Of a stretch of DNA of 19,542 nucleotides, positions 13,631-19,542 are shown piece after piece. Position numbers and translations under genes: made by a program. The stretch covers positions 1 to 19,542 of the forward strand of contig JBLIIR010000019.1 in assembly GCA_047635255.1 (NCBI GenBank), written 5' to 3'. Under the pieces are notes generated by a model. The model was not told the DNA's origin. It did not search any database and saw nothing but the letters and a program-made list of their open reading frames with translations. The DNA comes from Porticoccus sp047635255 (GTDB taxonomy: Bacteria; Pseudomonadota; Gammaproteobacteria; Pseudomonadales; Porticoccaceae). How positions within the stretch are numbered: position 1 is the first letter of the stretch; every line of letters starts with the position of its first letter.

Positions 13631-15370
13631 TTGGAACTTTTTTCTGGCGGTGAAATAGTTGTTCGTGCACTTAAGGATGCAGGGGTAAAACACATCTGGG
13701 GCTACCCTGGTGGTGCAGCACTGCATATCTACGATGCACTATTTCAGCAGGAAGATGTCCAGCATGTGCTTGTTCGACATGAGCAGGGTGCCGTGCATGC
13801 TGCTGATGGCTACTCTCGTGCTACCGGAGATGTTGGTGCAGTTCTTGTCACTTCTGGTCCCGGAGCCACAAATGCGATAACGGGCATTGCAACTGCCTAT
13901 ATGGATTCTATTCCTATGGTTGTTATATCCGGACAAGTTCCTCGTGATAAAATTGGCGGCGATGCTTTTCAGGAAACTGATATGGTCGGAATTTCTAGGC
14001 CTATAGTTAAGCATAGCTTCTTAGTGATGGACGCATCCGAAATCGCTGGCATTATCGCCAAAGCTTTCTATATCGCAAGGACAGGTCGACCTGGACCGGT
14101 TATTGTAGATATCCCCAAGGATGTTACTGCACCAAATCATCGCATACCGTACGAGTATCCTGAAAAAATAAAAATACGTTCTTATCACCCGACAACCAAA
14201 GGGCATGGCGGTCAAGTTAAACGTGCTATCAAGACTTTATTGGCAGCCAAACGCCCCATTATTTATAGCGGTGGCGGTGTTGTCTTGGGTGATGCATCTG
14301 CTCAGCTAGCTGAACTTACAAGACTGTTGAAAATACCTATAACAAATACATTAATGGGGCTTGGGGCTTTTCCGGGAACTGATCCTCAGTTTCTAGGAAT
14401 GCTAGGAATGCATGGAACTGTAGAAGCAAATAATGCCATGCATGAAGCTGATGTTATTCTCGCAGTGGGGGTACGCTTTGATGATAGGGTGACCAATACG
14501 CCTAGTAAGTTTTGCCCATCTGCAAAAATTATACATATTGATATTGACCCTACATCCATCTCTAAAATCGTGACCATAGATGTCCCTATTGTTGGTGATT
14601 GCGGCACTGTATTGCAGCAAATGATTAATCAAATTAATGACAGCAAAGACACTCTAGATCAAGAAGCTTTGTCTCAATGGTGGATGCAAATAAACGAGTG
14701 GAGGGAGCGGCATGGAATATATACTCAACCTCGACACGAGCCGAGTGCTGGTAGTGTTATTAAGCCTCAGGATGTGATCAGAAGTCTCTATAAAGTAACA
14801 GGCGGTGATGCTTGGGTTACCTCTGATGTTGGTCAGCATCAAATGTTTGCTGCCCAGTATTATTTGTTTGATAAGCCTCGTCGTTGGATCAACTCAGGGG
14901 GTCTTGGAACTATGGGTTTCGGTTTGCCTGCAGCCATGGGTGTCCAGCTAGCTTACCCTTCAGGAATAGTGGCTTGTGTGACGGGTGAGGGTAGCATACA
15001 AATGTGTATACAAGAGCTGTCTACTTGCCTGCAGTATGGATTTCCCATAAAGATTATTAGTTTGAACAATCAGGCTCTTGGCATGGTCAGGCAATGGCAG
15101 GACATGCAGTATAGTGGCCGCTATTCATCTAGTCTTTATGAGGATTCTTTGCCAGATTTTGTAAAATTAGCAGAGGCGTATGGGCATGTCGGAATGCGGG
15201 TTTCAAATTTCGATGAACTGGACGATAAAATGTCGGAGTGTTTTAGCTTAAAGGATCGACTGGTCTTTATGGACATTAATGTTGATCGCTCAGAGCATGT
15301 ATATCCAATGCTTATTGCCCCTAATGGATCGATGCGTGATATGTGGTTGAGTAAAAAGGAGCGTACTTGA
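13631..15370 (+). CDS. ilvI: Acetolactate synthase large (catalytic) subunit
   Basis: A thiamine diphosphate- and FAD-dependent enzyme that condenses pyruvate with pyruvate or 2-ketobutyrate, the first shared step of valine, leucine and isoleucine synthesis. From TTG 13631 the product is 579 residues (E. coli IlvI 574), starting MELFSGGEIVVRALKDAG. The catalytic glutamate is E51 in VRHEQGAVHAADGYSRATG. The central domain has GVRFDDRVT, and the cofactor-binding region has GGLGTMGFGLPAAMG. The motif before the thiamine/Mg site is GEG (452-454) where E. coli has GDG. LGMVRQWQDM follows. It is translationally coupled to ilvH by TGATG. Longer starts upstream are less likely because of the ribosome-binding site position. 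Confidence 0.96.
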   Translation: MELFSGGEIVVRALKDAGVKHIWGYPGGAALHIYDALFQQEDVQHVLVRHEQGAVHAADGYSRATGDVGAVLVTSGPGATNAITGIATAYMDSIPMVVISGQVPRDKIGGDAFQETDMVGISRPIVKHSFLVMDASEIAGIIAKAFYIARTGRPGPVIVDIPKDVTAPNHRIPYEYPEKIKIRSYHPTTKGHGGQVKRAIKTLLAAKRPIIYSGGGVVLGDASAQLAELTRLLKIPITNTLMGLGAFPGTDPQFLGMLGMHGTVEANNAMHEADVILAVGVRFDDRVTNTPSKFCPSAKIIHIDIDPTSISKIVTIDVPIVGDCGTVLQQMINQINDSKDTLDQEALSQWWMQINEWRERHGIYTQPRHEPSAGSVIKPQDVIRSLYKVTGGDAWVTSDVGQHQMFAAQYYLFDKPRRWINSGGLGTMGFGLPAAMGVQLAYPSGIVACVTGEGSIQMCIQELSTCLQYGFPIKIISLNNQALGMVRQWQDMQYSGRYSSSLYEDSLPDFVKLAEAYGHVGMRVSNFDELDDKMSECFSLKDRLVFMDINVDRSEHVYPMLIAPNGSMRDMWLSKKERT

Positions 15371-15861
15371 TGAGACATATAATTTCAGTGTTAATGGAAA
15401 ATGAGCCAGGCGCCCTATCTAGAGTGGTTGGATTGTTTTCACAGAGAGGCTATAACATTGATACGCTTAATGTTGCCCCAACTGATGATTTGACGTTATC
15501 TAGATTAACTCTTACTACGCATGGCAGTGATCAGGTGATTGAGCAAATTACCAAACACTTAAATAGATTAATAGATGTGATAAAAGTCGTAGATTTGACC
15601 GAAGGTCCCCATATCGAACGAGAATTGATACTAGTGAAAGTGAAGGCAAATGAGGCTCAGAGAGCAGAAATTAATCACTGCATAGATATTTTTCGTGGCC
15701 AAGTAGTTGATGTCAATGTCAACGCATATACATTACAGCTCGTAGGTAGCAGCGATAAGCTTGATGCTTTTCTTGAGGCTATTAATTATGCAGATATTCT
15801 TGAGTTAGTCAGATCAGGGGTTTCGGGGTTAGCTCGTGGTGAGAAAATACTGAAGGTATGA
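15370..15861 (+). CDS. ilvH: Acetolactate synthase small (regulatory) subunit
   Basis: The ACT-domain regulatory subunit that activates the catalytic subunit and gives it valine feedback sensitivity. From ATG 15370 the product is 163 residues, the same as E. coli IlvH, beginning MRHIISVLMENEPGALSRV, then GLFSQRGYNIDTLNV, the ACT ligand region. The second half has HIERELILVKV, IFRGQVVDVN and SGVSGLARGEKI. The ATG shares its A with the ilvI TGA stop (TGATG), so reinitiation by the same ribosomes would give matched subunit amounts. A TTG one codon earlier is possible but not needed. Confidence 0.97.
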   Translation: MRHIISVLMENEPGALSRVVGLFSQRGYNIDTLNVAPTDDLTLSRLTLTTHGSDQVIEQITKHLNRLIDVIKVVDLTEGPHIERELILVKVKANEAQRAEINHCIDIFRGQVVDVNVNAYTLQLVGSSDKLDAFLEAINYADILELVRSGVSGLARGEKILKV

Positions 15862-15937
15862 TTGATTTATAGTATGATTTTTACAGGCACTCCATAAAAT
15901 ATAACTATTTGTTTTATAAAAAATATAGGATAACAAC

Positions 15938-16954
15938 ATGCAAGTTTCTTACGATAAAGACTGTAACCTCTCAATTATTCAGGGGATGAAAGTTTCCATT
16001 ATTGGGTATGGCTCACAAGGCCATGCGCATGCCTTGAATCTAAAAGATTCAGGTGTCGATGTCACCGTAGGGCTTCGCCCAGGTTCACTCTCTGTTGCTA
16101 AAGCTGAGCAATCGGGATTAGCTGTAAAGAATGTTCCTGCGGCTGTCGCTGGAGCTGATCTAGTGATGATTCTTACGCCGGACGAATTTCAGTCGCATCT
16201 CTACAAAGATGAAATTGAGCCAAACCTTAAGACAGGGGCCACCATGGCTTTCGCTCATGGCTTTGCAATTCACTACAATCAGGTTGTGCCTCGCAAAGAT
16301 TTAGATGTAATTATGATTGCACCTAAAGCCCCCGGACACACAGTTCGCAATGAATTCACTAAAGGCGGCGGTATTCCTGATCTAGTTGCAATTTATCAAG
16401 ATGCTTCAGGCAAGGCAAGAGATGTAGCGATGTCTTATGCGTCCGGTATTGGTGGCGGGCGAACAGGTATCATTGAAACTACATTTAAAGATGAAACCGA
16501 AACAGATTTATTTGGAGAACAGGCAGTTCTTTGTGGGGGAGCGGTTGAATTAGTGAAAGCTGGCTTCGAAACATTGGTGGAGGCCGGATATGCTCCTGAA
16601 ATGGCTTATTTTGAGTGCCTGCATGAGCTCAAGCTAATCGTTGATCTAATGTATGAGGGGGGCATTGCCAATATGAACTATTCTATATCTAACAATGCAG
16701 AATATGGGGAGTATATCACTGGCCCAGAAATTATTAATGATCAATCTCGTGAAGCTATGCGCAATGCTTTGAAGCGTATTCAAAACGGAGAATACGCAAA
16801 AATGTTTATTACAGAAGGAGCAATGAATTACCCTTCTATGACAGCATATCGTCGTAATAATGCAGCGCATCCTATTGAGCAAACCGGTGCTAAATTGCGC
16901 TCTATGATGCCATGGATTACAGCCAACCAGCTGGTAGATAAGGATAAAAACTAG
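15938..16954 (+). CDS. ilvC: Ketol-acid reductoisomerase, class I
   Basis: IlvC converts acetolactate and acetohydroxybutyrate to the dihydroxy acids by Mg-dependent alkyl migration and NADPH reduction. The 338-residue length marks the short class I form; the E. coli enzyme is the long class II form. The dinucleotide fold has IGYGSQGHAHALNLKDSG, and the following loop GLRPGSLS keeps the arginine and serines that favour NADPH. Metal-binding acidic residues lie in FKDETETDLFGEQ and in FECLHELKLIVDLMYEGG. AGGATAA ending 7 bases before the ATG is a good ribosome-binding site. The 76-base gap after ilvH is AT-rich with several weak -10-like hexamers, so an internal promoter is possible. A terminator follows. 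Confidence 0.98.
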   Translation: MQVSYDKDCNLSIIQGMKVSIIGYGSQGHAHALNLKDSGVDVTVGLRPGSLSVAKAEQSGLAVKNVPAAVAGADLVMILTPDEFQSHLYKDEIEPNLKTGATMAFAHGFAIHYNQVVPRKDLDVIMIAPKAPGHTVRNEFTKGGGIPDLVAIYQDASGKARDVAMSYASGIGGGRTGIIETTFKDETETDLFGEQAVLCGGAVELVKAGFETLVEAGYAPEMAYFECLHELKLIVDLMYEGGIANMNYSISNNAEYGEYITGPEIINDQSREAMRNALKRIQNGEYAKMFITEGAMNYPSMTAYRRNNAAHPIEQTGAKLRSMMPWITANQLVDKDKN

Positions 16955-16980
16955 ATATTTTTAAGTGACCACCTAGTTGA

Positions 16981-17003
16981 CCGCGCCAAGGTGCGGTTTT
17001 TTT
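16981..17003 (+). terminator. Intrinsic terminator after ilvC
   Basis: CCGCGCC and GGTGCGG form a compact stem (one G-U pair; CCGC/GCGG is the core) immediately followed by seven T, 26 bases after the ilvC stop. It should end much of the ilvIHC transcript before pssA-leuA. The stem is short, so partial readthrough is plausible. Confidence 0.8.
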
Positions 17004-17136
17004 ATCTCATGCTTTAGTGTTTGATGTAATATTAATCTTTAAATGCATTGAACTCTAGGGTAGAAGCTAAAATTGGTGGATAATCAACCACAAGGATGCA
17101 CTAAAAAGATAAATGTAGGTTTTTTGTTACATACCG

Positions 17137-17141
17137 AAGGA
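17137..17141 (+). promoter_or_regulatory. Ribosome-binding site fixing the pssA start
   Basis: AAGGA lies 6 bases before ATG 17148. This identifies that ATG as the start, rather than the in-frame TTG at 17073, which would add 25 residues and has no ribosome-binding site. Confidence 0.8.
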
Positions 17142-17147
17142 TTAGAT

Positions 17148-17948
17148 ATGACCGATATTAAGGGTCAAAATAATACATCAAATATTGATGAGTCATCCCC
17201 AGCAACCGAAGGCGATAAATTGCCTCTTGAGCATGTAAAGGCTAGACACAGAGGTGTTTATCTTCTGCCTAATCTTTTTACTACTGGAGCTATGTTTGCT
17301 GGTTTTTATGCAATTCTTGCGGGGATGGACGGAAAATTTGAAGCAGCTGCAATTGCAATTTTTATTGCAATGATCTTCGATGGACTGGATGGAACTGTAG
17401 CGCGCATGACAAACACATCTAGTGAGTTTGGCGTCCAGTATGACAGTCTTTCTGACATGGTTTCTTTTGGTATAGCACCTGCAGTGCTGGCTTTCAGCTG
17501 GATACTTAATGAGATAGGCCGTATTGGATGGGCTGCTGCTTTTATTTACGCCTCATGTGCGGCGCTCAGGCTTGCCCGTTTTAATACTCAAGTTGATTCA
17601 GCGAAGAATGATTGTTTTGTTGGAATTCCAAGCCCTGCTGCAGCTGCATTGATAGCATCTTTGATCTGGTGTAGTCATGGAATCGAGCTAACAAGCGAGT
17701 TAGCATTTTTGGTGGCGACGGTAACCGCTTTAGCTGGCTTGTTGATGGTTTCTAATTTCCATTATCGCAGCCTGAAAGAAGTTGATCTGAAGGGAAAGGT
17801 GCCTTTCGTAGTGATTTTTTCTGTGGTGATGGGCCTTATTGTGGTGACAATTGATCCGCCTCGAATTTTATTTATTTTTACCTTAGTGTATACCTTTTCA
17901 GCCCCAGCATTATGGCTAAAAGCTAAGATTTATGGGGTAAAGGTGTAA
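17148..17948 (+). CDS. pssA: CDP-diacylglycerol--serine O-phosphatidyltransferase (membrane type)
   Basis: Phosphatidylserine synthase joins serine to CDP-diacylglycerol, leading to phosphatidylethanolamine after decarboxylation. From ATG 17148 the product is 266 residues, with a charged, probably cytoplasmic N-terminal tail of about 35 residues and then several membrane helices starting at GVYLLPNLFTTGAMFAGFYAI. The CDP-alcohol phosphotransferase motif is complete: D78, D81-G82, A85-R86, G95, D99 and D103. This is the membrane-embedded type, unrelated to the phospholipase-D-like Pss of E. coli. It lies after the ilvC terminator and 1 base before leuA, so it is coupled to leucine synthesis. 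No psd (decarboxylase) gene is adjacent, although psd accompanies pssA in similar betaproteobacterial clusters. Confidence 0.95.
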   Translation: MTDIKGQNNTSNIDESSPATEGDKLPLEHVKARHRGVYLLPNLFTTGAMFAGFYAILAGMDGKFEAAAIAIFIAMIFDGLDGTVARMTNTSSEFGVQYDSLSDMVSFGIAPAVLAFSWILNEIGRIGWAAAFIYASCAALRLARFNTQVDSAKNDCFVGIPSPAAAALIASLIWCSHGIELTSELAFLVATVTALAGLLMVSNFHYRSLKEVDLKGKVPFVVIFSVVMGLIVVTIDPPRILFIFTLVYTFSAPALWLKAKIYGVKV

Positions 17949-17949
17949 T

Positions 17950-19497
17950 ATGAAAAAACAAAAATTAATAATTTTTGATACAACGCTACGCGATGGAGAG
18001 CAAAGCCCTGGTGCATCTATGACCAGGGATGAAAAATTGAGAGTGGCTAAAGCTCTAGAGAAACTCCGAGTTGATGTCATTGAAGCGGGATTTGCTGTTT
18101 CCAGCCCTGGTGATTTTGCATCAGTTAAAGCTATTGCTGAGACGATTAAAGACAGCACTGTTTGCAGTCTTGCTCGCGCTAAGAATCATGATATTGATTG
18201 CGCTGCAGAGGCTTTAAAGGGGGCATCTTCAGGGCGGATTCATACCTTTATCGCAACATCGCCAATTCATATGAAATATAAACTTCAGATGAGTCCAGAT
18301 CAAGTTTTTGAGCATGCTGTATCCGCCGTAAAGTATGCTCGAAATTTAATAGATGACGTCGAGTTTTCCCTAGAAGATGCAAGCCGTTCAGATTTTGATT
18401 TTATGTGTCGTGTTATCGAAGGTGTTATTGACGCTGGGGCAAAAACTATTAATCTTCCAGATACAGTTGGTTATGGTTTTCCAGAGGAGTATGCAAACAC
18501 TATTGGGCGTTTGATTGAATCTATCCCTAATTCAGATAAGGCAATTTTCTCTGTACATTGCCACAATGATCTTGGCTTGGCTGTATCCAATTCATTGGCA
18601 GCTGTTATGAAAGGGGCTCGTCAAATAGAATGTACTATTAATGGCTTAGGTGAGCGCGCAGGTAATGCTGCCCTTGAAGAGGTGGTGATGGCAGTAAAAA
18701 CGCGAAAGGATATTTTCCCAGTGGAGACGCGTATCGAAACTATTCATATTACTTCAACTTCTCGATTAGTATCGAGCATCACGGGATTTCCTGTGCAGCC
18801 CAACAAGGCAATTGTTGGCGCTAACGCTTTTGCACATGAGTCAGGAATTCATCAAGATGGAGTGCTGAAATTTCGTGAAACTTATGAAATTATGAGCGCT
18901 CAAGATGTGGGCTTGCAAACTAATAAAATTGTTCTAGGTAAGCTTTCTGGGCGCGCGGCTTTTGCGGCTCGCCTTGAGGAGCTTGGGACTCATTTTGAGA
19001 GCAAGGCCGAAATGAATGAAGCTTTTGCTAAGTTTAAAGATTTGGCTGACAAAAAACGTGAAATATATGATGAGGATCTTCAGGCCCTTGTTTCAGGAAT
19101 ACAACTGGATGAATCGAATGGCGATCAAATAACACTAGAAGCTTTAGAGGTGATCTCAAAAACAGGGCAGCCCCCTTGTGCGATGCTTACTTTGAAGTAT
19201 AAAGGTGAGTCGTACGATTCTTCATCCGAGGGAGACGGCCCTGTTGATGCAGCATTCAAGGCTATAGAGAAATTAGCAAAAAGCGACACAGAGCTTAAGC
19301 TTTATTCTGTAAATGCGGTAACTGCTGGAACGGATTCTCAAGGTGAGGTGACTGTCCGTCTGGAAAAAGGCGGCCGTATTGTAAATGGACAGGGAGCTGA
19401 TACCGATGTTTTGGTTGCTAGTGTTAGAGCTTACCTGCATGCGCTTAATTTAATACAAAATCCAGATCGTTTGCATCCCCAGCTAGATGGCATTTAG
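17950..19497 (+). CDS. leuA: 2-isopropylmalate synthase
   Basis: LeuA condenses 2-ketoisovalerate (made through IlvIHC) with acetyl-CoA, the first committed and leucine-inhibited step of leucine synthesis. The 515 residues are close to E. coli LeuA (523) and start directly with the catalytic barrel, IIFDTTLRDGEQSPGA, with no N-terminal extension. This is the short type and unlike the longer LeuA of Pseudomonas. Metal and substrate residues are in HCHNDLGLAVSNSLAA and NGLGERAGNAALEE; GANAFAHESGIHQDGVLK follows. The C-terminal regulatory domain is present (GDGPVDAAFKAIEKL, then GADTDVLVASVRAYLHALN). AAAGGTG within the end of pssA is the ribosome-binding site, and the ATG is 1 base after the pssA stop. 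Confidence 0.97.
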   Translation: MKKQKLIIFDTTLRDGEQSPGASMTRDEKLRVAKALEKLRVDVIEAGFAVSSPGDFASVKAIAETIKDSTVCSLARAKNHDIDCAAEALKGASSGRIHTFIATSPIHMKYKLQMSPDQVFEHAVSAVKYARNLIDDVEFSLEDASRSDFDFMCRVIEGVIDAGAKTINLPDTVGYGFPEEYANTIGRLIESIPNSDKAIFSVHCHNDLGLAVSNSLAAVMKGARQIECTINGLGERAGNAALEEVVMAVKTRKDIFPVETRIETIHITSTSRLVSSITGFPVQPNKAIVGANAFAHESGIHQDGVLKFRETYEIMSAQDVGLQTNKIVLGKLSGRAAFAARLEELGTHFESKAEMNEAFAKFKDLADKKREIYDEDLQALVSGIQLDESNGDQITLEALEVISKTGQPPCAMLTLKYKGESYDSSSEGDGPVDAAFKAIEKLAKSDTELKLYSVNAVTAGTDSQGEVTVRLEKGGRIVNGQGADTDVLVASVRAYLHALNLIQNPDRLHPQLDGI

Positions 19498-19505
19498 GGG
19501 GGGTT

Positions 19506-19542
19506 ATGAATACAGAGCTACGCAACTGGTATCTTTCTAGTT
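19506..19542 (+). CDS. Start of an unidentified gene, possibly holD (3'-truncated by window edge)
   Basis: ATG 19506 follows the leuA stop by 8 bases and has a G-rich ribosome-binding site (run of seven G). Only 12 residues are visible, MNTELRNWYLSS. They resemble the N-terminus of the DNA polymerase III psi subunit HolD (E. coli MTSRRDWQLQQLG), a family that often precedes rimI in gammaproteobacteria. Twelve residues cannot establish this. Confidence 0.45.
   Translation, partial: MNTELRNWYLSS

Noticed and set aside
14984..14992. GEG in place of GDG at the cofactor site of IlvI as a damaged active site
   Set aside because: Glutamate is a conservative replacement that I recall in other acetolactate synthases, and the rest of the enzyme is intact.
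17073..17147. Longer pssA reading frame from TTG 17073
   Set aside because: It has no ribosome-binding site, while ATG 17148 has AAGGA at 6 bases; the extra 25 residues do not look like the family.
1..19542. Search for CRISPR arrays, insertion sequences, phage genes, toxin-antitoxin pairs, tRNAs or a biosynthetic or defence cluster
   Set aside because: No repeated spacer pattern, transposase, integrase, tRNA-like fold or accessory gene set was seen by reading; nearly all the sequence is accounted for by conserved core genes.

Overview
The window is a stretch of conserved chromosome from a gammaproteobacterium with moderately low GC (about 40-43% by eye, not computed). The assignment rests on the block rpsT-murJ-ribF-ileS-lspA-fkpB-ispH, the rluD-pgeF pair divergent from bamD, and protein variants that align closely with Enterobacteria/Pseudomonas-type homologues. 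The genus cannot be named; a Cellvibrionales/Pseudomonadales-like lineage is a guess. I see no mobile element, phage gene, CRISPR array, tRNA or rRNA, and no convincing undescribed multi-gene system. This is mainly housekeeping DNA with some interesting small-scale structure around gene starts.

Layout. (1) 1-744: 3' two thirds of proB (proline synthesis, + strand), separated by a perfect bidirectional terminator from rpsT (ribosomal protein S20, - strand), which has a strong sigma70-type promoter with a GC-rich discriminator. (2) 1397-8870, + strand: murJ (lipid II flippase), ribF (FAD synthesis), ileS (isoleucyl-tRNA synthetase), lspA (signal peptidase II), fkpB (FKBP prolyl isomerase) and ispH (isoprenoid synthesis). 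The stretch from ribF to ispH is tightly spaced and probably an operon. (3) 8877-11407, - strand: bamD (outer-membrane protein assembly lipoprotein), an AlkA-type DNA glycosylase overlapping the end of bamD, and nadE (NAD synthetase), which ends 6 bases from the end of ispH. (4) 11526-13298, + strand: rluD (23S rRNA pseudouridine synthase) and pgeF (peptidoglycan editing / laccase-domain protein). (5) 13299-13630: a 332-base gap with no confident gene. (6) 13631-19497, + strand: ilvI-ilvH-ilvC, a terminator, then pssA and leuA. These give the valine/isoleucine steps (acetolactate synthase, ketol-acid reductoisomerase) and the first leucine step (isopropylmalate synthase), with phosphatidylserine synthase in between. 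(7) 19506-19542: the first 12 codons of another + strand gene, possibly holD.

Three places have short reading frames abutting gene starts. The ribF start region is a 22-base tandem duplication that leaves an 11-codon micro-ORF over the real start. An 8-codon frame bridges ribF and ileS. A 21-codon frame ends on the ilvI ribosome-binding site. Non-ATG starts are common (rpsT, murJ, ribF, ispH, the glycosylase, ilvI).
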